Positions 1 to 7,895 of a stretch of DNA of 39,376 bases are shown here, in pieces (within the stretch, counting starts at the first letter, position 1; each line of letters begins with the position of its first letter). The position numbers and the translations under genes are program-made. The stretch comes from an uncultured Ruminiclostridium sp. (GTDB lineage Bacteria; Bacillota; Clostridia; Oscillospirales; Ruminococcaceae): assembly GCA_944388385.1 (NCBI GenBank), contig CALXIO010000022.1, positions 1-39,376 of the forward strand, given 5' to 3'. The notes under the pieces are model-generated. The model worked only from the letters and a program-made list of their open reading frames with translations, searched no databases and was not told the DNA's origin.

Positions 1-31
1 TTCCGGCGTTGTAACAGCAATTAACGAATAA
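1..31 (+). CDS. possible C-terminal tail of an upstream gene (partial)
   Basis: One frame reads nine codons (SGVVTAINE) and stops with TAA at 29-31. It is followed 21 nt later by a clear intrinsic terminator, which fits the 3' end of a gene lying outside the window. Too little sequence is present to name a family, and the frame choice rests only on the position of the terminator. Confidence 0.3.
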   Translation, partial: SGVVTAINE

Positions 32-52
32 TTCTGTAAACAATTATAAAGG

Positions 53-85
53 CAATATCCGCTGTAAAAAGCGGATATTGTTTTT
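53..85 (+). terminator. intrinsic terminator upstream of cca
   Basis: A perfect 10-bp inverted repeat (CAATATCCGC at 53-62, GCGGATATTG at 71-80) with an 8-nt loop is followed directly by five T. It ends the transcript entering from the left, so cca needs its own promoter nearby or depends on readthrough; no convincing promoter was seen between 85 and 114. Confidence 0.85.
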
Positions 86-113
86 ATATAATACTTTCCA
101 ATGGAGGTTTAAG

Positions 114-1445
114 ATGTATCTTCCCGGCTATGTAAAAAACGCACTTGATATACTTTCATCAAGGGGTTACTATGCCTATGTAGTGGGTGGATGCGTCAGA
201 GATTTTCTGTTGGGGCATAGTCCCGATGATTATGATATAACCACATCGGCTCTGCCCGAGCAGATAATTGAGGCCTTTGAGGGCTTCAGACTTCTTACGG
301 TAGGCTTAAAGCATGGTACTGTTACCGTTATTACCGAGGAGGGAAACATAGAGATAACCACCTTCCGTACCGACGGTGAATATACAGACCACCGCCACCC
401 TGAGAAGGTTACCTTCACAGGGGAATTAAAGGATGACCTTTCCAGACGGGATTTTACGGTAAATGCCATGGCATACCACCCAAATACAGGTATAATTGAC
501 CTTTTTGGCGGCAGAGAGGATTTAAAAGCCGGCATTATAAGGGCGGTAGGGGATCCCTTTAAGCGCTTTGATGAGGACGGCCTTCGTATAATGAGGGCTT
601 TAAGGTTTGCTTCAAAGCTTGATTTTACCCTTGAGGAAAATACCGCAAGGGCTGTGCATGAGTTAAAGCATTTACTATCGGATATAGCAAATGAAAGAAT
701 AAGGGATGAGCTTAACGGCTTTCTTTTAGGAAACTGCCGTCAGCTGCTTACTGATTATTCAGATGTAATTTGCACAATTATCCCGGAAATGACCGACTGC
801 GTAGGCTTCGAGCAGCACTCAAAGTATCACGATAAGACTGTATATGAGCATATTGCCTCCACAGTAGCGGCGGCGGATAAGGAGCTTGTATATAAGGTTA
901 CCATGCTGCTTCACGATATAGGCAAGCCTGCTGTTTACTTCAATGAAAACGGCACAGGCCATTTTTACGGCCATGCAAAGGTAAGCGTGGAAATTGCAAG
1001 GGTGGTACTTGAAAGACTTCGCTATCCGAAGAAATTCATAAGCTATGTGCTTTTCCTTATAGAAAATCACGGTATATCCATAAACGATACCGAAAAGTGC
1101 ATAAGAAAGGCACTTTTAAGATACGGTGAGAAGGAATTTTTCGATCTTATAAAGATACACATTTATGATACTAAGGGCAAAAATCCTGCATATATGTATG
1201 AATGTGAGCTGTTTGAAAATATAACAAAGGCTACACAAGAGCTGATAGATGAAATGGGTTGTTTTTCCTTAAAGGATTTAGCCGTTAAGGGGGATGACCT
1301 TACAGAGATAGGATATAAGGGTGAAGATGTAGGACAGGCGCTTTCATTTCTGCTTAAAAGCGTGGCAGAAAGACGGTGCGAAAATGACCGGGATAGGCTG
1401 CTTGCTTATCTTAAAAAATGTGATCCAAGGAAAGGTGATAAATAA
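114..1445 (+). CDS. cca: CCA tRNA nucleotidyltransferase
   Basis: Adds or repairs the 3'-terminal CCA of tRNAs from CTP and ATP in the cytoplasm. The N-terminal class II nucleotidyltransferase head shows GGCVRD (residues 25-30) and the metal-binding DxD in PDDYDIT (D39, D41). The next block contains RRDFTVNAMA, then the RNA-binding segment with DEDGLRIMRALRFA. A C-terminal HD domain carries LLHDIGKP. At 443 residues it has the usual bacterial size. The start was set at 114 because GGAGG at 103-107 sits 6 nt upstream; a further in-frame ATG at 78 lies inside the terminator stem. The stop codon overlaps the mreB-family ATG by one base (TAATG), so the two genes are translationally coupled. The HD domain suggests added phosphatase activity, as in other HD-containing CCA enzymes; that is inference. 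Confidence 0.95.
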   Translation: MYLPGYVKNALDILSSRGYYAYVVGGCVRDFLLGHSPDDYDITTSALPEQIIEAFEGFRLLTVGLKHGTVTVITEEGNIEITTFRTDGEYTDHRHPEKVTFTGELKDDLSRRDFTVNAMAYHPNTGIIDLFGGREDLKAGIIRAVGDPFKRFDEDGLRIMRALRFASKLDFTLEENTARAVHELKHLLSDIANERIRDELNGFLLGNCRQLLTDYSDVICTIIPEMTDCVGFEQHSKYHDKTVYEHIASTVAAADKELVYKVTMLLHDIGKPAVYFNENGTGHFYGHAKVSVEIARVVLERLRYPKKFISYVLFLIENHGISINDTEKCIRKALLRYGEKEFFDLIKIHIYDTKGKNPAYMYECELFENITKATQELIDEMGCFSLKDLAVKGDDLTEIGYKGEDVGQALSFLLKSVAERRCENDRDRLLAYLKKCDPRKGDK

Positions 1446-2458
1446 TGTCAGCAACAGATATCGGCATAGATTTAGGTACTGCAAATGTTATTATTACCCT
1501 GGGAAATAAGGGTATAGTTGTAAATGAGCCCTCAGTTGTGGCTTACGATAAGAAAAAGCACGAGGTATTAGCGGTGGGTAATGAGGCCTATAAAATGATA
1601 GGCAGAACCCCTGAATATATAGTGGCGGTAAAACCCCTTCGTGACGGCGTTATTTCCGATAATGAAATGACCGAGGCCATGATTATAGCCTTTATAAGAA
1701 AGGTTATGGGCAAGATATTCAAGCCCCGTATTATTCTTTGCGTTCCCTCATCGGTAACCGATGTGGAAAACAGAGCAGTAGTTGAGGCGGCATTATCCGC
1801 CGGCGCGAGAAAGGTTTACCTTATAGAGGAGCCTATTGCGGCGCTTATCGGCGCAGGGGTGGATATTTCCAAGCCCAACGGAAATATGGTAGTTGATATC
1901 GGCGGCGGTACTGCTGATATTGCGGTGGTGTCCTTTAACGGAATTGTAAAGAGCAGTTCCATTAAAATGGCGGGAAATAAGTTCGATGCGGCTATTGTAA
2001 GGGGAGTTACCCAGAAGTATAAGATACTCATAGGCGAAAAAACCGCCGAAAATGCCAAGAAGGAAATTGCCAACGTATTTAAGCCTGTGGGCAAGAAAAT
2101 GATGGTAAAGGGCAGACATTTAATTAAGGGTCTTCCTGAAAGCGTGGAAATCACCGACTATGATATGTATGAATTTCTTCATGATAATATTATGGAGATT
2201 GTGGATAAGGTAAAGGAAGTATTTGAGCAGACTCCTCCTGAGCTTGTGGGAGATATTCTTACAAGCGGAATTGTCCTTACAGGCGGCGGTGCTTTACTTC
2301 CCGGATTTGCACAGCAGATTTCCGAATCTGTGGGAGTACCCTGCAGAGTAGCGGATGATCCTATTACCTGCGTGGCAAGGGGAGTACAAAAGGCATTCGG
2401 CTATACCGACCAGCTCCTAGACGGATTTGAGAATATCTCACTTTACAGATATAAATAA
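1445..2458 (+). CDS. mreB: MreB/Mbl-family rod-shape actin homologue
   Basis: Bacterial actin that polymerises under the membrane and guides lateral wall synthesis. The actin-fold phosphate-1 loop is visible as GIDLGTAN (residues 7-14), phosphate-2 as DIGGGTAD (151-158) and the adenosine motif as TGGGALLPG near residue 277. Length is 337 residues, normal for MreB. Ribosome binding purines (AAGGAAAGGTG) lie inside the end of cca and the ATG overlaps the cca stop. There is no mreC or mreD downstream: the gene is followed at once by a terminator. It may therefore be the Mbl- or MreBH-type paralogue rather than the copy of the main mre operon. Family assignment is secure, paralogue type is not. 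Confidence 0.92.
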   Translation: MSATDIGIDLGTANVIITLGNKGIVVNEPSVVAYDKKKHEVLAVGNEAYKMIGRTPEYIVAVKPLRDGVISDNEMTEAMIIAFIRKVMGKIFKPRIILCVPSSVTDVENRAVVEAALSAGARKVYLIEEPIAALIGAGVDISKPNGNMVVDIGGGTADIAVVSFNGIVKSSSIKMAGNKFDAAIVRGVTQKYKILIGEKTAENAKKEIANVFKPVGKKMMVKGRHLIKGLPESVEITDYDMYEFLHDNIMEIVDKVKEVFEQTPPELVGDILTSGIVLTGGGALLPGFAQQISESVGVPCRVADDPITCVARGVQKAFGYTDQLLDGFENISLYRYK

Positions 2459-2466
2459 AAAAACAA

Positions 2467-2504
2467 GAGTGCCCTATATGAATAATAAGCATATAGCAGC
2501 ACTC
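2467..2504. terminator. bidirectional terminator between mreB and the LUD gene
   Basis: GAGTGC (2467-2472) plus CTATATG (2474-2480) pair with CATATAG (2490-2496) plus GCACTC (2499-2504) around a 9-nt loop with a small internal bulge. On the minus strand the hairpin is followed by TTGTTTTTTT, a strong terminator for the convergent LUD gene. On the plus strand the tail is only A/T-rich, so mreB termination here is weaker. Confidence 0.75.
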
Positions 2505-2577
2505 ATAGTTATTTAATTATTAAATATACTCCATTAGTTACACTCTTTGTTATGATTTTTACTATACATCCTTAAAA

Positions 2578-3219
2578 TCAATATCCCAGCTCATCGGTGA
2601 TGAATATTACCTTTATTCTGTCCTTTTCTTTCTGATGAGCCATAACAACAAAATCAGAGCATATTCTGTCGGGGCTTAAACAATGACCACACCTGCCGTT
2701 TACTGCACAGGGGGTATTCTTTTTAAGTCTTATGCAGTTAGCCGGGGAGGCTATGGTTTCCACTCTGTCTACTGCCTCATTTATATCGGTAACTATCTTA
2801 TTTATACCGCAAAGCACTATAACCTGCTTAGGGCCGAATATCATAGCTGCAACTCTGTTTCCGTTGCCGTCCACATTATAAAGCTCGCCCTTTTCGGTTA
2901 TGGCATTGGTACTGCAAAAATAGGTGTCCGCATAAAATGCCTTACGCATAATTTCAGCGGATTGCTCAGGGCTTGCGGCATTATCCCTGTCAAGAAATAC
3001 CCCGGGATAGTTTTCATTAAGCCATTGTTGAATACCGGTATTCTTCATGGTCATAGTGCCCCCGGCTGTAATCAGCTTATCATCCTTTATAAGTCCGGCT
3101 ATTATTTCCTTAGCCTCATCAATGCTGTGAGCAATATATCCCTTCATGTTATTTTTTTCAAGGTAGGGCAGTATTTTTTCTGCTCTTGCTGTCAAAGAAA
3201 GCTTAACATTGTTGTCCAT
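2578..3219 (-). CDS. LUD-domain (LutC/DUF162-like) protein
   Basis: A 213-residue protein of the LUD (lactate utilisation) domain family. Visible hallmarks are a Thr/Gly-rich segment (AGGTMTMKNTGI, about residues 53-64), the FLDRD patch, and the conserved later block DGNGNRVAAMIFGP with VIVLCGINKIV after it. The C-terminal third has a cysteine cluster (CAVNGRCGHC followed by C in SPDRIC), typical of the stand-alone clostridial branch of the family. Known LutC/LutB proteins take part in L-lactate oxidation, but stand-alone members are uncharacterised, and there is no lutA or lutB next to it. Start is supported by GGAGG on the minus strand about 9 nt upstream. It is a single-gene unit divergent from manA. 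Confidence 0.8.
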   Translation of the reverse strand: MDNNVKLSLTARAEKILPYLEKNNMKGYIAHSIDEAKEIIAGLIKDDKLITAGGTMTMKNTGIQQWLNENYPGVFLDRDNAASPEQSAEIMRKAFYADTYFCSTNAITEKGELYNVDGNGNRVAAMIFGPKQVIVLCGINKIVTDINEAVDRVETIASPANCIRLKKNTPCAVNGRCGHCLSPDRICSDFVVMAHQKEKDRIKVIFITDELGY

Positions 3220-3250
3220 GTAATTTACCTCCGGAAATTTTTCTGTATTT

Positions 3251-3279
3251 ATTGTAACACATTTTCAGAAAAAAGTCTA
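3251..3279 (-). promoter_or_regulatory. promoter for the LUD gene
   Basis: On the minus strand TAGACT (3279-3274) and TACAAT (3256-3251) are separated by 17 nt. The -35 box falls inside the palindrome at 3275-3290 that it shares with the divergent manA promoter. Confidence 0.55.
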
Positions 3280-3290
3280 TAAATATAGAC
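3275..3290. promoter_or_regulatory. palindrome covering both divergent -35 boxes
   Basis: GTCTATA-AA-TATAGAC is a perfect 16-bp inverted repeat. It overlaps the -35 hexamers of both the LUD promoter (3274-3279) and the manA promoter (3286-3291), a position where a dimeric regulator could control both directions at once. The regulator is unknown. Confidence 0.5.
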
Positions 3291-3314
3291 AATTTAATAA
3301 AAATGTGCTATAAT
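3286..3314 (+). promoter_or_regulatory. promoter for manA operon
   Basis: TAGACA (3286-3291), a 17-nt spacer, and a perfect TATAAT (3309-3314) preceded by the extended -10 TGC. It would start transcription near 3321, giving a leader of about 75 nt before manA. Confidence 0.75.
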
Positions 3315-3361
3315 GCATTTAAAGCACTTGCATTTTAAATTGTGGCATAATATTAGAAAGT

Positions 3362-3380
3362 CTTCTGCAAAATGCAGAAG
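3362..3380 (+). other. 5'-UTR stem-loop just before the manA RBS
   Basis: CTTCTGCA (3362-3369) and TGCAGAAG (3373-3380) form a perfect 8-bp stem with a 3-nt AAA loop. It ends immediately before the GGAAAGGAAA ribosome binding region. There is no T tract, so it is more likely an mRNA-stabilising or translation-control structure than a terminator. Confidence 0.5.
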
Positions 3381-3396
3381 GGAAAGGAAAATAATT

Positions 3397-4347
3397 ATGA
3401 GTATTTTAAAGCTGACTGCACCCTGCAAGGATTATCTTTGGGGTGGTAATCGTTTAAGAGAAGAATATGGTAAGGTTTCACCTGCGGATAAAATCGCAGA
3501 AAGCTGGGAGCTTTCCTGCCATAAGGACGGCGAAAGCGTTATTTCCGGCGGAGAATACAACGGCAAAACCCTTACTGAATACATAAATGAAAATAAGTCT
3601 GCCCTTGGTACTAACTGTGACAGATTTGAATATTTCCCTATCCTTATAAAGCTCATTGACGCTAAGGATAATCTTTCTGTACAGGTACACCCCAACAATG
3701 ACTATGCCATGAGGGTAGAAGGGGAGTACGGCAAAACCGAAATGTGGTATATTGTGGACTGTGACCCTGACGCAAAGCTCATCTACGGCTTTGAAAAGGA
3801 AATTTCAAGGGAAGAATTTGCAAAGAGAATAGCAGAAAATACCCTTCTTGAGGTTACAAACAATGTTCCCGTTCATAAGGGGGATGTATTCTTTATTGAA
3901 TCCGGTACACTTCACGCTATCGGCAGCGGTATCTTAATAGCAGAAATACAGCAGAACTCCAACACCACCTACAGAGTATATGACTACGGCAGAGTAGGTG
4001 CTGACGGAAAGCCCAGACAGCTCCATGTGGAAAAGGCTGTTGAGGTAACTGAGCTTTGTCCTCCCAAGTATGACACAAAACCCGAGGGTACTGCCACAGC
4101 CATTGAGGGCGGTACAAAGACCCTTTTACGTTCCTGCGAATATTTCAATGTAAATAAAATCGAGGTAAAGGGAACAGTAAAGCTGAGTGCCACAGAAAAG
4201 TCCTTTAACTCTGTGCTTGTACTTTCAGGTGAGGGTAGTGTGGGAGATGTTCCTGCAAAGAAGGGTGAGAGCTTCTTTATCCCTGCCGGCACAGGCGAAT
4301 ATGAGGTAAAGGGAGAAATGGAGATAATACTTACTGACATTATCTGA
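3397..4347 (+). CDS. manA: mannose-6-phosphate isomerase, class I
   Basis: Interconverts mannose 6-phosphate and fructose 6-phosphate in the cytoplasm; zinc-dependent cupin enzyme. Zinc ligands are visible: Q96 and H98 in VQVHPNN, E115 in KTEMWYIVD, and H173 in SGTLHAIGSG. At 316 residues it is the short Bacillus/Clostridium form without the long helical insert. Start at 3397 is chosen over an in-frame ATG at 3313 because the latter lies inside the promoter, and GGAAAGGAAA lies just upstream of 3397. It begins an apparent operon manA-glucokinase-ilvD-radC. With the GH26 mannanase elsewhere in the window, the context suggests entry of mannan-derived sugar into glycolysis. Confidence 0.95.
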   Translation: MSILKLTAPCKDYLWGGNRLREEYGKVSPADKIAESWELSCHKDGESVISGGEYNGKTLTEYINENKSALGTNCDRFEYFPILIKLIDAKDNLSVQVHPNNDYAMRVEGEYGKTEMWYIVDCDPDAKLIYGFEKEISREEFAKRIAENTLLEVTNNVPVHKGDVFFIESGTLHAIGSGILIAEIQQNSNTTYRVYDYGRVGADGKPRQLHVEKAVEVTELCPPKYDTKPEGTATAIEGGTKTLLRSCEYFNVNKIEVKGTVKLSATEKSFNSVLVLSGEGSVGDVPAKKGESFFIPAGTGEYEVKGEMEIILTDII

Positions 4348-4362
4348 GAATAAGGGGGAAAT

Positions 4363-5313
4363 ATGAAATATTATATGGGAATTGACATCGGCGGCGCCAA
4401 CATAAAGGTGGGTGTTGTTGATGATAACTGCAAGCTCGTATCCTCTGTATCGGTAAAGACAAATTCCGACGGTGGCTATGAGTCGGTGCTTAATAGCCTT
4501 TTTGACGGAATCGACAGGGTAATAGAATTATCCGGCACTAAAATGAGTGAGATCCGTTCAATAGGCATAGGCTGTCCGGGTACTATGGACAGCGCAAATG
4601 GTGTTGTACTTTATGCAAACAATCTTCATTGGGAAAATGTTCCCCTTGCAAAAGATGTTGAAAAGAAGTACGGCAAGAAGGTAATACTTGAAAATGATGC
4701 CAACGTAGCGGCATACGGTGAATATATAGCCGGTGCGGCAAAGGGGGCAAAAAATGCGGTGATCCTCACCCTTGGCACAGGAGTAGGTGCAGGCATTATA
4801 ATTGACGGCAAGATATACTCCGGCTCTAATGGTGCAGGAGGAGAAATAGGCCATACCGTAATTGAGGTGGACGGCGCTGAATGTACTTGTGGCAGAAAAG
4901 GCTGCTTTGAGGCCTACGCTTCAGCCACCGGACTTGTAAGGCTAACTGCTGAAATGATAGCAAAAAAGCCTCAATGCAGACTTAGAGAGCTTGCAGAGGC
5001 AGACGGAAAAATTTCCGCCAGAACCGCATTTATAGCCGCAAAGCTAGGTGACCCGGAGGGTACCTTAGTGGTGGAGCAGTATATTAAATACTTAGCCTGC
5101 GGCATAACAAATGTTATAAACGTATTCCAGCCGGATATACTTTGTATCGGCGGCGGAGTATGTAATGAGGGGGATAATCTTCTTATTCCCTTAAAGGAGC
5201 AGGTCGCAAAGCAGATTTACTCCAAAAACAGCAGTAAAAATACCGAGATAGTTATATGCTCACTTGCAAATGAAGCAGGCATGATAGGCAGTGCGTTGCT
5301 CGGCAAAAAATAG
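4363..5313 (+). CDS. glcK: ROK-family glucokinase
   Basis: Phosphorylates glucose (ROK enzymes may also take mannose or other hexoses) with ATP. The N-terminal ATP-binding loop is GIDIGGANIKVG. The catalytic aspartate is D112 in ENDANVAAYGE. The glycine-rich LGTGVGAGII loop follows, and the ROK zinc motif CxCGxxGCxE is present (C174, C176, C181). Length is 316 residues, usual for the family. AAGGGGG precedes the ATG, 15 nt after manA. Lying directly behind manA, a role in mannose or glucose phosphorylation is likely; exact sugar preference cannot be read from sequence. Confidence 0.9.
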   Translation: MKYYMGIDIGGANIKVGVVDDNCKLVSSVSVKTNSDGGYESVLNSLFDGIDRVIELSGTKMSEIRSIGIGCPGTMDSANGVVLYANNLHWENVPLAKDVEKKYGKKVILENDANVAAYGEYIAGAAKGAKNAVILTLGTGVGAGIIIDGKIYSGSNGAGGEIGHTVIEVDGAECTCGRKGCFEAYASATGLVRLTAEMIAKKPQCRLRELAEADGKISARTAFIAAKLGDPEGTLVVEQYIKYLACGITNVINVFQPDILCIGGGVCNEGDNLLIPLKEQVAKQIYSKNSSKNTEIVICSLANEAGMIGSALLGKK

Positions 5314-5342
5314 GAACTAAATGAAAGGAAAGGTAAATTCCG

Positions 5343-6998
5343 ATGAGAAGTGATTTACTTAAAAGCGGTGTTGACAGAACACCCCACAAGGCATTATTAA
5401 AGGCATTAGGTGTAACAGACAGCGAAATGGGAAAGCCCTTTATCGCAGTTGTATGTGCGGCAAGTGACTATGTACCCGGCCATTCACACCTTCACGAAAT
5501 TTCAAAGTCAGTAAAGGACGGCATCCGTAATGCAGGCGGCGTACCCTTTGAATTCTTTACTATCGGTGTATGTGACGGTCTTGCCATGAATCACAAGGGC
5601 ATGAGATATTCTCTTGCATCCCGTGAGCTTATCTGTGACAGTATCGAGGTTATGCTTACAGCACATCCCCTTGACGGTATTGTATTTATCCCCAACTGTG
5701 ATAAAATCGTTCCCGGTATGATTATGGCGGCTGCAAGACTTAATCTCCCCTCTATCTTTGTAGGCGGCGGTCCTATGAACCCCGGTAAGGTACAGGGCAA
5801 GAGAGTAGGCTACAGCGAAATATATGAGGCTATCGGCCAGTATTCAAACGGTGAAATCGGCGACGATGTTATTATGGACTATGAGAACAATGCTTGTCCT
5901 ACCTGCGGTTCCTGCTCAGGTATGTATACAGCAAACTCCATGAACTGCCTTACTGAGGCTATCGGTCTTGCTATGCCCTTCTCCGGTACAGAGCCTGCCG
6001 TAAATTCAGCAAGAAGAAGAATTGCCAAGGAAACAGGCGAAAGAATCGTAGAGCTTGTAAAGCAAGACATTCGTCCCAAGGACATTATCACAAGAAAGAA
6101 TATGCTTAATGCACTTGCTACCGATATGGCAATCGGTGCATCATCAAATACCGTACTTCACTTACTTGCAATAGCACATGAGGCAGGGGTTGATATAAGC
6201 CTTAATGACATTGATGAAATGAGCAGAAAGACTCCCCAGTTATCAAAGCTCAATCCTGCAAGTGATGTATTTATCACCGACCTTAACGATGTAGGCGGTA
6301 TTCAGGCTGTTATCAAGGAATTATCCAAGGGCGGACATATCAACACAGATGTTCTTACAGTTACAGGCACACAGGCTGACAGAATAAAGAAGGCCGCAAA
6401 TGCAGACGGAACAATTATTCACACCTGCGAAAGCCCCATCAGAAAGGACGGCGGTATTGCTATTCTTTCCGGTAATCTTGCAGTAAACGGCGCAGTTGTA
6501 AAGCAGGGTGCAGTAAAGCCTGAGATGATGGACTTTACAGGTACAGCAAAGGTATTCAACGGCGAACAGGAAGCAGTAGACGCTATTCTTAACAATGTAA
6601 TCATCCCCGGTGATGTGGTTGTTATCCGTTACGAAGGACCTAAGGGCGGCCCCGGTATGCCTGAAATGCTTGCTCCCACAGCGGCAATAGTAGGTAAGGG
6701 TCTTGACGGAAGTGTTGCACTTATCACAGACGGACGTTTCAGCGGTGCCAGCCGTGGTGCTGCAGTAGGCCATGTATCACCTGAGGCGGCAGAGGGCGGA
6801 CTTATTGCCTTTGTTGAATCCGGCGACAAGATACACATTGATATTCCCAACAGAAGCATTGAGCTTTTAGTAGATGAAAAGACACTTGAAGAGCGTAAGG
6901 CTAAGGGCATACTTCCTCCCAAGGAGTTAGACGGCTACCTTAAGAGATATGCTAAGCTGGTTACAAGCTCCAATACAGGTGCGGTATTCAAGGACTGA
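5343..6998 (+). CDS. ilvD: dihydroxy-acid dehydratase
   Basis: Dehydrates 2,3-dihydroxy-isovalerate or -methylvalerate to the 2-keto acid in valine and isoleucine synthesis; Fe-S enzyme. Cluster cysteines are seen at C119 ([10 protein letters not shown]) and in the [18 protein letters not shown] block (C185, C188, C191). The C-terminal GGPGMPEM and DGRFSG motifs are present. At 551 residues it has the normal length. RBS GAAAGGAAAGG is about 9-12 nt from the ATG. It is odd that ilvD sits alone behind sugar genes, without ilvB, ilvN or ilvC, so the rest of the pathway must be elsewhere. The sugar-acid dehydratase branch of IlvD/Edd is a less likely alternative. Confidence 0.93.
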   Translation: MRSDLLKSGVDRTPHKALLKALGVTDSEMGKPFIAVVCAASDYVPGHSHLHEISKSVKDGIRNAGGVPFEFFTIGVCDGLAMNHKGMRYSLASRELICDSIEVMLTAHPLDGIVFIPNCDKIVPGMIMAAARLNLPSIFVGGGPMNPGKVQGKRVGYSEIYEAIGQYSNGEIGDDVIMDYENNACPTCGSCSGMYTANSMNCLTEAIGLAMPFSGTEPAVNSARRRIAKETGERIVELVKQDIRPKDIITRKNMLNALATDMAIGASSNTVLHLLAIAHEAGVDISLNDIDEMSRKTPQLSKLNPASDVFITDLNDVGGIQAVIKELSKGGHINTDVLTVTGTQADRIKKAANADGTIIHTCESPIRKDGGIAILSGNLAVNGAVVKQGAVKPEMMDFTGTAKVFNGEQEAVDAILNNVIIPGDVVVIRYEGPKGGPGMPEMLAPTAAIVGKGLDGSVALITDGRFSGASRGAAVGHVSPEAAEGGLIAFVESGDKIHIDIPNRSIELLVDEKTLEERKAKGILPPKELDGYLKRYAKLVTSSNTGAVFKD

Positions 6999-7013
6999 TA
7001 TTCGGGGTGAACT

Positions 7014-7706
7014 ATGAGCGACAATATCCATGACGGTCACAGAGAAAGGATGTACAAAAGGCTTAGCGAACACAGCCCTGAGAGCTTTGAAACCCATGAG
7101 CTGCTTGAAATGCTTTTATATTCTTCCTATAAAAGAGCCGACACAAACGAGATCGCTCACGAGCTCATTGACAGATTCGGTTCACTTGCAGGAGTATTCA
7201 GCGCAAGTGAAAAGGAGCTGATGGAGGTTCCCGGGGTAGGCCTTTCCACAGCAAGAATGATAGCGGTAATAAGGGCGAATGTAATACGCCTGCTGTCTGA
7301 AAGTGCAAGAAAGGGTGAGGACTTGAGCAGTGCCAGAGCGATGATGGAATATTGCACAGGACTGTTTAAGTTTGTGGATACAGAGCAACTCAGAATTATC
7401 TATCTTGACGGCAGTTATCGTTTTGTAGCCCAGGAGCTGATAAGCTCAGGCACAATAGAACAGGTACGGCCGGATGTAATGAGGATAATAGAAAGAACGG
7501 TGCAGAAAAGATGCCCGGTGGTATTGCTGACCCATAACCACCCGAAAAGCAGCGAAATGCCCTCCACAGAGGATAAAATTCTCACAAGAAATATATTCAA
7601 TCTTCTTGATAAGGCAGGGGTGTATCTGGCAGACCACATAATAGTAGGTATGCACGGCACCTATTCCATGCGTTCTAACGGACTTTTGCCTGATATATGG
7701 GATTAA
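7014..7706 (+). CDS. radC: RadC/JAB-domain DNA repair-associated protein
   Basis: A 230-residue RadC (UPF0758) protein. The N-terminal helix-hairpin-helix is seen at EVPGVGLSTA (about residues 70-79). The C-terminal MPN/JAB domain carries the JAMM metal site: H174-N-H176-P, S184 and D187 in HNHPKSSEMPSTED. The usual HPSGD text is altered to HPKSSE, but the metal ligands are kept. RBS GGGGTG lies about 6 nt upstream of the ATG. It closes the manA operon and is followed by a terminator. RadC is widespread, but its cellular role is not settled; a metalloprotease-like or recombination-related role is suspected. Confidence 0.88.
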   Translation: MSDNIHDGHRERMYKRLSEHSPESFETHELLEMLLYSSYKRADTNEIAHELIDRFGSLAGVFSASEKELMEVPGVGLSTARMIAVIRANVIRLLSESARKGEDLSSARAMMEYCTGLFKFVDTEQLRIIYLDGSYRFVAQELISSGTIEQVRPDVMRIIERTVQKRCPVVLLTHNHPKSSEMPSTEDKILTRNIFNLLDKAGVYLADHIIVGMHGTYSMRSNGLLPDIWD

Positions 7707-7763
7707 AGCGAATGAAGCCTTAACCACTGATGGTTGAATTATTGACGATATGATATATAAAGG

Positions 7764-7795
7764 CATCCGGACTTGCAAAGGCCCGGATGTTTTTT
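7764..7795 (+). terminator. terminator after radC
   Basis: CATCCGG (7764-7770) pairs with CCGGATG (7783-7789) around a 12-nt loop and is followed by six T. It ends the manA-radC transcription unit. Confidence 0.85.
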
Positions 7796-7837
7796 ACTTG
7801 CCGAATTAAGACAAGGAGTTTTTGCCTGTGTTATATA

Positions 7838-7866
7838 TTGTATTTTTCAGTTAAATGTGGTACAAT
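7838..7866 (+). promoter_or_regulatory. promoter for uvrB-uvrA
   Basis: TTGTAT (7838-7843), a 17-nt spacer, and TACAAT (7861-7866) with an upstream TGG extended -10. No LexA-type CGAAC-N4-GTTCG box is visible around it, so SOS control is not supported by the sequence here. Confidence 0.7.
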
Positions 7867-7895
7867 AGTTATGTATGCGAAAAGGAGGTTTTGTA

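Noticed and set aside
2683..3282. A 199-codon plus-strand open frame opposite the LUD gene
   Set aside because: Antisense shadow of a well-supported family gene; no RBS and a low-quality protein sequence.
5314..5342. Leader-peptide attenuator or T-box control for ilvD
   Set aside because: Only 29 nt separate ilvD from the glucokinase gene; there is no room for a T-box or leader peptide.
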